From assembly GCA_027451865.1 (NCBI GenBank), contig DAIDHW010000006.1, forward strand, positions 1 through 64,000: a stretch of 64,000 nt of DNA, written 5' to 3'. Below, one piece after another: positions 1-7,786 of the stretch. Within the stretch, counting starts at the first letter, position 1. The number at the start of each line of letters is the position of its first letter. A program made the position numbers and the translations under genes. The stretch comes from Leptolyngbyaceae cyanobacterium clean351 (GTDB taxonomy: Bacteria > Cyanobacteriota > Cyanobacteriia > DAIDHW01). The notes beneath the pieces are model-generated. The model made no database searches and was not told the DNA's origin. It worked only from the letters and a program-made list of their open reading frames with translations.

Positions 1-143
1 CTAAGTGGGAAGCCCACCTCAAGATGAGTGCTCTCATGGCGTAGGCCAGTAAGGTCACGGGTAGACTACCCGTTAATAGGCGGCAGATGGAAGTGGGGTA
101 ACCCATGCAGTCGAGCCGTACTAACAGACCGAGGGCTTGACCT
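1..143 (+). rRNA. rrl: 23S ribosomal RNA, 3' end (partial)
   Basis: The window opens inside the last domain of 23S rRNA. The conserved stretch around the GTCGAGCCGTACTAACAGAC motif and the closing GAGGGCTTGACC are typical of the 23S 3' end just before 5S. The 5' part lies outside the window. The exact 3' end is estimated to within a few bases from the pattern of other bacterial 23S genes. The 5S gene follows after about 40 bases, the normal order in cyanobacterial rRNA operons. Confidence 0.9.
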
Positions 144-185
144 TTACTTGGTTTTGACAGGTTTCTATGCAGTTCCCAGGGTTCT

Positions 186-303
186 GTCTGGTGTCTAGGG
201 CGTAGTGGAACCACTCTGATCCATCCCGAACTCAGGTGTGAAACGCTACTGCGGCGACGATAGTGGGAGGGTAGCTTCCTGTGAAAATAGCGCGATGCCA
301 GAC
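186..303 (+). rRNA. rrf: 5S ribosomal RNA
   Basis: About 118 nt. The ends pair as helix I (GTCTGGTGTC with GATGCCAGAC), and the interior has the conserved CCATCCCGAACTCAGGTGTGAAAC stretch in helices II-III followed by GCGGCGACGATAGTG. The sequence closely follows the cyanobacterial 5S consensus. It is the last gene of the rRNA operon and is followed by a strong terminator. Ends were set by helix I pairing. Confidence 0.95.
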
Positions 304-322
304 TGACAACCCTGCTCTATTA

Positions 323-357
323 CTCACCCCTGTAAGGTAGCAGGGGTGAGGTTCTTA
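323..357 (+). terminator. Rho-independent terminator of the rRNA operon
   Basis: A perfect 10-bp stem (CTCACCCCTG / CAGGGGTGAG) with an 8-nt loop is followed by a T-rich tail (GTTCTTATTT). It lies 20 bases after the 5S gene and ends the rRNA transcript before the convergent nirA gene. About 230 bases between it and the nirA stop hold nothing I can recognise. Confidence 0.85.
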
Positions 358-582
358 TTTGGCTCTCGGAGATAGGACCAAATCAAGCAGCACCTAAAGA
401 GCTCTTTACTAAGCGTTGATAGGGGCCTGCCTCTGACACTCTAGTTGTCTTCCCTACGATGCGTAGTCTCTCAATAGCACAGGGGGTCGGCCGACTGCAG
501 ATTGGGAAGGGGCCAGACCTGTGCCCGGACCGCCAACCCTACCTGACCCCTTTTCCTTAACTGCCCAAGACCCCTTTCCCTC

Positions 583-2145
583 TCAATCCACGTAGCTTTC
601 CACTAAGGCCTCCTGGGGTCGAGCTCCGAAATGCTCCACCAGCAGACGGCGCAGGACCGGCTTGAGGTCCTGGCAGGCCACTGACTTAATCACACAGGTC
701 CCGAGGAGCGCGTGCCGACCTACCTTACCCCCGAGGTAGATGTCCACCGCCTCCACGGTCTGGCCCTCCAGGCGAGCCTTAGTGCCCATCAACCCAATAT
801 CTGCCACTTGAGGTTGACCGCAGGAGTTAGGGCAACCAGTCCAGTGGATGCGCACCGGCTGGGGAGTGACTAATTCCGCCTCTAGCTCTCGGACCATCTG
901 CAAAGCCCGAGACTTAGTTTCGATCAGAGCAAAGTTACAAAACTGGCTCCCGGTACAGGACACCAACCCCCGCAGCAGGGGGCCCGGGTGGGCCGAGAAC
1001 CTCTGGACTAAGGGCTCCTTCAGCAGGGGGGCGACCCGGGAGTCAGGTACGTTCGGGATGATGACATTTTGCTCCACCGTTAGGCGCAGCTCCCCGCTGC
1101 CATAAACCTCCGCCATGCGAGCCAGGTTAAACATGTCCTGGGCCTCCAGACGTCCTACCGGCACGTGGAGACCGATGTAGTTGAGGCCGGGCTGCTTTTG
1201 AGCATGGATGCCAATGTGGTCGCGCTTATCCCACACTATTTCATCCCGGGGAGCAGCCGAGAGTAGGGGATGACCTAGCTGTTGTTCCACCGCTTGGCGG
1301 AATCGATCCAAACCCCAATCGTCGATCAGCCACATTAAGCGGGACTTTTGGCGATTGGCCCGCAGGCCATGGTTACGAAACACCAGCAGCACCGCCTCAC
1401 ACACCGCCACCACATCCCGGGGATGGACCCAGGCCCCCAGAGGCACCGCCGCCGCACAACGCTTGGCGGAGAAAAAGCCTCCCACCAGGACGTTAAACCC
1501 CAGCACCCCTTCCCGGTAAGCCGGTATAAAGGCTAAATCGTTAATTTCCGCGTGGACTGAGTTATCACGACAGCCGGCGATGGCAATGTTGAATTTGCGG
1601 GGTAGATTGCTAAAGGAGGGGTTCCCCTCGCCGTTGTTGGTGAGCATGTCCTGGACCTTGCGCACTAAACCCCGGGTGTCGATCAGCTCATCTGCGTCAA
1701 TACCGGCCACGGGGGAGCCGGTGATGTTGCGTACATTGTCCATGCCTGACTGGATACTGGTCAGGCCAGCCGCTTGGAAGCGCCGGAAAATGTCTTCGAG
1801 GTCCTCAAGGTGGATACCCCGCAATTGCAGGTTTTGCCGAGTAGTGATGTCGGCGCTGCCCTGATCACCGTAGCGCTGGATTACTTCCCCGAGCAGGCGC
1901 ATCTGGCCACTAGTCAAGATACCGTTGGGCAAGCGCAACCGGAGCATAAATTCTCCGGGGGTGACGGGCCGGAAAAACACCCCTAGCCACTTGAGACGCT
2001 GGTCCCGGTCCTGCTCATCCATGGCCTCCCAGCCGAGCCGGGCAAACTCCCCAAGCTGTCCCTTGACCTCCAGGCCGTCTTTTTCCGCCTTGAGTCTTTC
2101 AAATTTGTTTAATTTCTTTACATCTTCCCCCACCGGACGGGCCAT
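583..2145 (-). CDS. nirA: Ferredoxin-nitrite reductase
   Basis: The 520-residue protein has the length and motifs of cyanobacterial NirA, the soluble enzyme that reduces nitrite to ammonium with six electrons from ferredoxin. The cysteines that bind the siroheme-linked 4Fe-4S cluster are in place: CTGSQFC (C397, C403) and CPNSC (C438, C442). The siroheme-binding region TTRQNLQLRG is near residue 101. The ATG start at 2145 follows a canonical NtcA promoter about 60 bases upstream, and nrtP, the likely nitrate/nitrite importer, is nearby and divergent. Ferredoxin-sulfite reductase is the closest relative. The promoter and neighbour favour nitrite. The ORF looks complete. Confidence 0.93.
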   Translation of the reverse strand: MARPVGEDVKKLNKFERLKAEKDGLEVKGQLGEFARLGWEAMDEQDRDQRLKWLGVFFRPVTPGEFMLRLRLPNGILTSGQMRLLGEVIQRYGDQGSADITTRQNLQLRGIHLEDLEDIFRRFQAAGLTSIQSGMDNVRNITGSPVAGIDADELIDTRGLVRKVQDMLTNNGEGNPSFSNLPRKFNIAIAGCRDNSVHAEINDLAFIPAYREGVLGFNVLVGGFFSAKRCAAAVPLGAWVHPRDVVAVCEAVLLVFRNHGLRANRQKSRLMWLIDDWGLDRFRQAVEQQLGHPLLSAAPRDEIVWDKRDHIGIHAQKQPGLNYIGLHVPVGRLEAQDMFNLARMAEVYGSGELRLTVEQNVIIPNVPDSRVAPLLKEPLVQRFSAHPGPLLRGLVSCTGSQFCNFALIETKSRALQMVRELEAELVTPQPVRIHWTGCPNSCGQPQVADIGLMGTKARLEGQTVEAVDIYLGGKVGRHALLGTCVIKSVACQDLKPVLRRLLVEHFGARPQEALVESYVD

Positions 2146-2178
2146 ACACCTAACCCCTACAAGGACAATATCCTATTG

Positions 2179-2220
2179 AGGCTACGGGCTCTGGGAGGGG
2201 GGAATTGTATAACTGATTAC
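2179..2220 (-). promoter_or_regulatory. NtcA-activated class II promoter of nirA
   Basis: On the minus strand there is GTAATCAGTTATAC (2207-2220), a perfect GTA-N8-TAC NtcA box. Exactly 22 bases later comes TAGCCT (2179-2184), which fits the TAN3T -10 element of NtcA class II promoters, where the box replaces the -35. This predicts activation under nitrogen limitation (NtcA with 2-oxoglutarate). The nirA ATG is 34 bases beyond the -10. Confidence 0.85.
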
Positions 2221-2265
2221 GGACAGCCCCAGATGATGCATTTTTAGCATCAAATAAGTGCAGAA

Positions 2266-2601
2266 CTAGTAGTGAGCACCCTGCTCCCAGAGGCGCTCAA
2301 GGAGTTCCCGCTGCCGTTTGAGCAGACGGGTGTGGTAAGCCTGGTACTGGTCTGACAAAAACAGGCTCAGGCCGATCCCCGCCGGTACCATTAGATACAA
2401 AAAAACCAAAATAGTGGCCGTCAACTCCTGAAGGCGGGGATCCTGGGAGGGATGAGTTTTAACAACATTGCAGGTCGCGGACCTCTGGAGGCAGTTCCAA
2501 TTCACCGAAGAGACACCAGCCCCTAGGGCCTTCGGCGCCCCCATACCCCAGCTGCCGAGCATCAAACAACCCGTTAATAGCCCCAAAAAACGCAGTTTCA
2601 T
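2266..2601 (-). CDS. Unknown small membrane or secreted protein in the nitrate cluster
   Basis: From the ATG at 2601 (MKLRFLGLLTGC) the protein is 111 residues, with an N-terminal signal-like segment that includes a possible lipobox-like LLTGC. A short extracytoplasmic part with two cysteines (NWNCLQRSATC) follows, then a second hydrophobic helix (TATILVFLYLMVPAGIGLSLFL) and a charged C-terminus rich in Arg, Gln and Glu. The ORF track starts further upstream at 2679, but that extension lacks a signal-like character. I recognise no family. It lies between nirA and nrtP and is separated from nirA by nirA's own NtcA promoter, so it is probably transcribed separately. A role in nitrate use is only a guess from position. 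Confidence 0.6.
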   Translation of the reverse strand: MKLRFLGLLTGCLMLGSWGMGAPKALGAGVSSVNWNCLQRSATCNVVKTHPSQDPRLQELTATILVFLYLMVPAGIGLSLFLSDQYQAYHTRLLKRQRELLERLWEQGAHY

Positions 2602-2766
2602 ACGGAACTTTCTGTATCTATAGCTACTATTATCTAGCCGTTGTCTTGAATTTTCTAGTCCCGGGGGGAAATATGCCAAAATTCTTTACCTTGTCTCTGC
2701 CCCCGGGCAAGTTTATGCGCTTAACGCATCTTGGATATTTCTTTAATTCATAAAATCCCATAATTC

Positions 2767-2808
2767 GTCATTTGAGATACATTTACCCCCTAACCAAGGG
2801 CCTAAGTT
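2767..2808 (+). promoter_or_regulatory. NtcA-activated class II promoter of nrtP
   Basis: GTCATTTGAGATAC (2767-2780) matches the GTN10AC core of the NtcA box, with one change from GTA-N8-TAC. After exactly 22 bases comes TAAGTT (2803-2808), a TAN3T -10 element. This is the same architecture and spacing as at nirA, so the two nitrate genes should be co-induced when ammonium is scarce. The leader to the nrtP ATG is about 80 bases. Confidence 0.78.
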
Positions 2809-2893
2809 ATTACACCATCTCGGGAATTGTTTATCTCCAGCCACCCCCGCCGGCTCCCGTCATCACCGCCCCCACCACAGGAAACCCCAATTT

Positions 2894-4375
2894 ATGCTCA
2901 GAGGACTTCTATCGTTCCAGGGTCCCTACCGGATCTTGAACCTGAGTTGGTTTGCTTTTTTTCTTAGCTTTGTAGTCTGGTTCAACTATGCTCCCTTTAG
3001 TGGCGAAATTGCCCAGGATCTGCACCTGAGTGTGGGCCAAGCCCGCACGATTCTTCTGTGCAACTTGGCGCTGACCATCCCTGCCCGGATAGTGATTGGT
3101 ATGATCCTCGACCGGTTTGGGCCGCGGATCACCTTTACGGCCCTGCTGCTGTACGCCGGGCTCACCAGCATCGCCTTTGCCAGTGCCCAAGACTTTAGCC
3201 AGCTAGTCCTCAGCCGCCTGGCGATGGGAGTAGTTGGGGCCGGATTCGTGGTGGGGATTCGCCTAGTCCGGGAGTGGTTTGACAGCCACCAGATGGGTTT
3301 TGCGCAGGGGGTCTACGGGGGCTGGGGTAACTTTGGGGCCTTTGCCGCTGAAGCTGGGCTACCTGCCCTGGCCTTTACCTTGGCCTTTTTGGCCGGAGGC
3401 CACAGTAACTGGCGCCTGGCAATTGCCCTATCCGGGATTGTCGCTGCCCTGTACGGGGTATTTTTCTACACCCAAGTCCAAAACACCCCCCCCGGCAAGG
3501 ATTACCTCCGCCCGGCTCGCCACGGTGGCATGGAGGTTACCAGTGCCGCTAGCTTTTGGACCCTGATGCTGACTAATGTGCCCGTCTTCGGGGCCCTAGG
3601 CCTGATCACCTGGCGGTTACAGGTGGTCAAACTAACTACCCCGGGTGTCACCGCTCTGATCGGGGCTAGCCTGGTGGCAGTCTACTTCCTACAGGCCTAC
3701 CAGGCCTACCAGGTGAACCGGGAGGTAGTCAGCGGTCACCGCCAGTACCCCCCCGAGGACCGCTACCAGATAGGGCAGGTGTTCATGCTTGAGCTGTCCT
3801 ACGCGGCCACCTTCGGTTCAGAGCTGGCAGTAGTTTCCATGCTGCCGGAATTTTTCTCCCAGACCTTCCACCTTAGTCAGGTCCTCGCGGGGCTGCTAGC
3901 GGCAACTTTTCCCCTGATGAACCTGGTGGCCCGGCCGATGGGAGGGTTTATTTCTGACCGCATTGGTAGCCGCAAGTGGACCTTGACTTTGATCCTGGGG
4001 GGAATAGGCCTGAGCTACCTGGTCCTGAGCCGGGTGAGCGGGGGCTGGTGGCTGCCCTTGGCCATGGCCCTAGTGATGGTGTGCTCCCTGTTTGTCTGTA
4101 GCGGGTCCGGGGCTGTCTTTGCCATTGCCCCCCTGATCAAACCCCGGGTCACCGGTCAGATCGCCGGCAATGTAGGGGCCTACGGCAGCGTCGGCTCGGT
4201 GATCTACGCCACCATCTACGGTTTCCTACCCCAAACCGCCGCCGGGAATCAGAGCTTCTTTGAGGTCCTCGGCATCGGCGCGCTGATGGTGTGCTTCTTG
4301 ACAGCCTTTATGCTCCGGGACCCCCGGGTACCGGATCCGGCGACAGAAAAGGATACCTTGGTTATTGGGCACTAG
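2894..4375 (+). CDS. nrtP: Nitrate/nitrite transporter of the major facilitator superfamily
   Basis: The 493-residue polytopic inner-membrane protein has about 12 hydrophobic helices. It shows the MFS loop motif DRFGPRIT after helix 2 and a nitrate-signature-like glycine-rich stretch (GVYGGWGNFGAFAAEAGLP) in helix 5, typical of the NarK/NrtP family. A longer loop between helices 8 and 9 (YQAYQVNREVVSGHRQYPPEDRYQ) is characteristic of cyanobacterial NrtP. It imports nitrate and nitrite, replacing the ABC system nrtABCD used by many freshwater strains. Its own NtcA promoter lies upstream, and nirA is divergent nearby. The gene looks intact. No narB (nitrate reductase) is in the window. Confidence 0.9.
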   Translation: MLRGLLSFQGPYRILNLSWFAFFLSFVVWFNYAPFSGEIAQDLHLSVGQARTILLCNLALTIPARIVIGMILDRFGPRITFTALLLYAGLTSIAFASAQDFSQLVLSRLAMGVVGAGFVVGIRLVREWFDSHQMGFAQGVYGGWGNFGAFAAEAGLPALAFTLAFLAGGHSNWRLAIALSGIVAALYGVFFYTQVQNTPPGKDYLRPARHGGMEVTSAASFWTLMLTNVPVFGALGLITWRLQVVKLTTPGVTALIGASLVAVYFLQAYQAYQVNREVVSGHRQYPPEDRYQIGQVFMLELSYAATFGSELAVVSMLPEFFSQTFHLSQVLAGLLAATFPLMNLVARPMGGFISDRIGSRKWTLTLILGGIGLSYLVLSRVSGGWWLPLAMALVMVCSLFVCSGSGAVFAIAPLIKPRVTGQIAGNVGAYGSVGSVIYATIYGFLPQTAAGNQSFFEVLGIGALMVCFLTAFMLRDPRVPDPATEKDTLVIGH

Positions 4376-4385
4376 GATCCTAGAC

Positions 4386-5308
4386 TCACCCCCGCTGGGG
4401 GCTAGCTAGATTGCGGAACCGGGTAAACTGGGGTTCAAACAATAACTTAACAGTGCCGGTAGGACCATGGCGGTGTTTGCTGACAATTACCTCGGCGATC
4501 CCCCGCTCAGGGGTGTTGGGGTTATAGCACTCATCCCGGTAAAGCATAATTACCATGTCTGCCTCCTCCTCGATGCTGCCACTCTCCCGCAGGTCAGACA
4601 TCATCGGCCGCTTGTTGGTGCGCGACTCCACCACCCGACTCACCTGAGACAGGGCAATCACCGGTACATTCAACTCCCGGGCCAACCCCTTAAGGCCCCG
4701 GGTAATCCGCGAGAGCTCCTGGGCCCGGTTATCGGGGGCGCCCCCTCCATCAGTTGCAGGTAGTCTACTAGGATGAGCCCCAGGGCATTGCCTTGCTCTG
4801 ATTGGAGCTGCCGGGCTTGGGAGTGCATTTCCGTGACGGTGGTGTTAGCGGTGTCGTCGATGAACAGGGGCAGTTGAGACAAGACGCTAATGGCCTGGCC
4901 GAGGGGCTTCCACTCGGCTTGACTAATGCGACCGGAGCGCAGACGACTGCCTTCAATCTGACACTCACTCGCAAGGAGCCACTGGACCAGCTGCTCCCTA
5001 GCCATTCCCAGACTAAATAGGGCCACTGGTTGCCGGTGTTGGGCGGCGATGTGGCGGGCAATATTGAGCCCAAAACTAGTCTTGCCCATGGCGGGCCGGG
5101 CAGCCACGATGATCAAATCCGACCGACTAAAACCCTGGGTAAGGGCATCTAGGTCATAAAACCCGCAGGTTAGGCCGGGGATAGCCGGGCTGAGGACCGG
5201 ATTTTCTATCTCAGTAAAGACTTGGGTAAGGATCTGCGCGGTGGCCACTAAGCCCCGTTGCGGCCGGACCTCGTCTAAGCCCTGCTTGGGTTCCGTCATG
5301 AATCTCAC
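4386..5308 (-). pseudogene. Truncated and frameshifted duplicate of dnaB
   Basis: Two ORFs in different frames (4670-5308 and 4386-4685) together match the RecA-type C-terminal half of the intact dnaB next door, at about 90 percent nucleotide identity by eye. The N-terminal domain is missing: homology begins near TELEQ and an internal piece (EQRVFAVTQA) is deleted. The frame breaks where the intact gene has six C residues (GGGGCGCCCCCCTCC) and this copy has five, around 4741. Other changes hit conserved positions (SLEMAKEQL became SLGMAREQL). The copy carries Walker A (ARPAMGKTS) but cannot make a full helicase. It is best read as a decaying tandem duplication just downstream of dnaB. Confidence 0.9.
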
Positions 5309-5410
5309 ACCTCACCGGGAATTTTTTGATGCTCGGAACTACCATACTCTAGCTGTCACCCCCGAGTCCTGAGGGGCCACACTAAAATTCTTCGATCATT
5401 CCCCCCAGCC

Positions 5411-6757
5411 CTAAACGGCAGTTACTTGCCCCCGCTGGGGGCCGGCTAGATTGCGGAACCGGGTGAACTGGGGTTCAAACAATAACTTAACAGTGCCGGT
5501 AGGACCATTGCGGTGCTTGCTGATGATCACCTCAGCGATCCCCCGGTCAGGGGTGTCAGGGTTATAGTACTCATCCCGGTACAGCATAATCACAATATCT
5601 GCCTCCTGCTCAATACTGCCGCTCTCCCGCAGGTCAGACATCATCGGCCGCTTGTTGGTGCGCGACTCCACCGCCCGACTCAACTGAGACAGGGCAATCA
5701 CCGGTACATTCAACTCCCGGGCTAGCCCCTTAAGGCCCCGGGTAATCCGCGAGAGCTCCTGGACCCGGTTATCGGGGGCGCCCCCCTCCATCAGTTGCAG
5801 GTAGTCCACCAGGATGAGCCCCAGGGCATTGCCCTGCTCCGATTGGAGCCGCCGGGCTTTGGAGCGCATTTCCGTGACGGTGATGTTGGCGGTGTCGTCG
5901 ATGAACAGGGGCAGTTGAGACAAGACACTAATGGCCTGGCCGAGGGGCTCCCACTCCGCTTGACTAATCCGACCGGAGCGCAGGCGACTGCTTTCAATCT
6001 GACACTCACTGGAAAGGAGTCGCTGGACTAGCTGCTCCTTAGCCATTTCCAGACTAAATAGGGCCACTGGTTGCCGGTGTTGGGCGGCGATGTGGCGGGC
6101 AATATTCAGCACAAAACTAGTCTTGCCCATGGAGGGCCGGGCAGCCACGATGATCAAATCCGACCGGCTAAAACCCTGGGTAACCGCATCTAGGTCATAA
6201 AACCCGCAGGCTAGGCCGGGGATAGCCGTGCCGAGGGCCTGATTTTCAATCTCGGTAAATATCTGGGTGAGGATCTCCGCAGTAGCTACTAGACCCCGTT
6301 GGGGCCGGGCCTGGGTGACCGCAAACACTCGCTGCTCCGCCTCATCTAGGACCTGCTCTAGTTCTGTCGCCGTTTGGTAGGCCAACTGGATCACCTCAGT
6401 TCCCGCTTGAATCAGGCGCCGGCGTAGGTATTTGTCCATCACCAGTCGGGCGTACTGGTCAATATTAACCGCTCCTACGGTCTGCTCCACTAGCTGGGCT
6501 AGCTTAGCGGTCCCCCCGACCCGCTCAAGGAGTTGGTGGTCAGCAAGCCACGCCGCTACCCCGGTTAAGTCCGTTGGCCGCCCTTGACCGTGCAGCTCCA
6601 AGGCGGCCCGGTAGATGTCCCGGTGGGTAGCCAGATAAAAGGCCTCCGGGGGCAAAATATCCAACACCCGCGTGATCCCCTCGGGGTCCAAGAGAATCCC
6701 CCCGAGGATTTCCTCCTCAGCCTCAATATTTTGGGGTGGTAGACGGTCGGTATTCAC
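5411..6757 (-). CDS. dnaB: Replicative DNA helicase DnaB
   Basis: The 448-residue protein has the full DnaB layout. An N-terminal helical domain (PPQNIEAEEEILGGILLDP, residues 7-26) interacts with primase, a linker runs to about 150, and a RecA-like motor carries Walker A ARPSMGKTS (206-214), Walker [11 protein letters not shown] and the conserved QLSRAVESR...[24 protein letters not shown] region. It unwinds DNA ahead of the replication fork as a hexamer. I see no intein insertion. The ATG at 6757 is the only start giving the conserved N-terminus. A broken copy lies just downstream. Confidence 0.96.
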   Translation of the reverse strand: MNTDRLPPQNIEAEEEILGGILLDPEGITRVLDILPPEAFYLATHRDIYRAALELHGQGRPTDLTGVAAWLADHQLLERVGGTAKLAQLVEQTVGAVNIDQYARLVMDKYLRRRLIQAGTEVIQLAYQTATELEQVLDEAEQRVFAVTQARPQRGLVATAEILTQIFTEIENQALGTAIPGLACGFYDLDAVTQGFSRSDLIIVAARPSMGKTSFVLNIARHIAAQHRQPVALFSLEMAKEQLVQRLLSSECQIESSRLRSGRISQAEWEPLGQAISVLSQLPLFIDDTANITVTEMRSKARRLQSEQGNALGLILVDYLQLMEGGAPDNRVQELSRITRGLKGLARELNVPVIALSQLSRAVESRTNKRPMMSDLRESGSIEQEADIVIMLYRDEYYNPDTPDRGIAEVIISKHRNGPTGTVKLLFEPQFTRFRNLAGPQRGQVTAV

Positions 6758-6852
6758 AGGGCAGAGGGGGCTAGAGCTCTCCTATGATAAGGCCAGGGTG
6801 AGGGACTGGGGTTTTAATCGATAATGGACCCATACCCCCTGAGGACCGGACT

Positions 6853-7737
6853 ATGTTCATCCCGCCAGGATTCACCCAAGGTTCCGTAACCACTAGCCTT
6901 GGCCAGCTAGCCTACTACACCAACACAGGAGAGCTCTGGCGGCTGGCCAGTAATGCCCCTACCCTAGTGTTTTTGCACGGGTTTGGCGGCGGCTCCTCCG
7001 CCTACGAGTGGTCCAAGGTCTACCCGGCCTTCGCCCGTGAATACCGGATTTTGGCCCCGGACCTGCTTGGCTGGGGCCGCTCTGACCACCCGGAGCGCAA
7101 TTATCGCCCAGAGGACTACCTCCAGACTATCGGCGAATTCCTGACCCAGACCTGCCCGGGTCCGGTGCCCGTCGTGGCCTCTTCCCTCACCGCCGCCCTA
7201 GTGCTGCGCCTGGCTACTACCCGGCCAGAACTGTTTCAATCCCTGGTATTGTCTACCCCCGCTGGCCTGTCGGACTTTGGCCAGGATTACCGCCGCAGTT
7301 TCTTCGCCCAACTAGTAAGTACTCCCATCCTAGACCGCTTCCTGTACAGCTTTGGCGTCGCCACCAGCAGCGGCATCCGCAGCTTCCTAGAGCAGCGTCA
7401 GTTTGCCCAACCTCAGCGGATCTACCCGGAAATTATCGCCGCCTACCTGGCCTCAGCCCAGCAGCCCCATGCCGAGTCGGCGGCCCTTTCCTTCGTCCGC
7501 GGTGACCTGTGTTTTGACCTCGGGGAGTATATCGGGGCCCTGAGGGTCCCTACGGCCATCTTCTGGGGGCGCCAGTCCCAGTTCACCGGCCCAGACATCG
7601 GCCGCCGTTTGGCCGAGGCCAACCCCCAGGCGGTGCGCTGCTTTGTCACCCTCGAGGATGTCGGCCTCACCCCCCACCTAGAATTACCGGCGGTAGTGAT
7701 TGCCCTAGTGCGCTCCTTCCTGGCCCAGCTGACCTAG
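6853..7737 (+). CDS. Alpha/beta-fold hydrolase
   Basis: The 294-residue protein has the oxyanion-loop motif LHGFGGGS (near residue 40) and the LAPDLLGWGRSDHP strand-turn typical of alpha/beta hydrolases of the epoxide hydrolase/haloperoxidase type. The nucleophile elbow reads VVASSLTAALVL, so the usual G-x-S-x-G is replaced by A-S-S-L-T; the serine is kept but the flanking glycines are lost. A C-terminal TPHLE could supply the catalytic histidine. Cyanobacteria and plastids hold many uncharacterised members of this type. The substrate is unknown. It is divergent from dnaB and followed at 49 bases by the DinG-like gene. Confidence 0.8.
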   Translation: MFIPPGFTQGSVTTSLGQLAYYTNTGELWRLASNAPTLVFLHGFGGGSSAYEWSKVYPAFAREYRILAPDLLGWGRSDHPERNYRPEDYLQTIGEFLTQTCPGPVPVVASSLTAALVLRLATTRPELFQSLVLSTPAGLSDFGQDYRRSFFAQLVSTPILDRFLYSFGVATSSGIRSFLEQRQFAQPQRIYPEIIAAYLASAQQPHAESAALSFVRGDLCFDLGEYIGALRVPTAIFWGRQSQFTGPDIGRRLAEANPQAVRCFVTLEDVGLTPHLELPAVVIALVRSFLAQLT

Positions 7738-7786
7738 GTTCAGGGGTTTTGATGTTAAGCTGTTCAAATCTTTAGACCAGCCGGTT

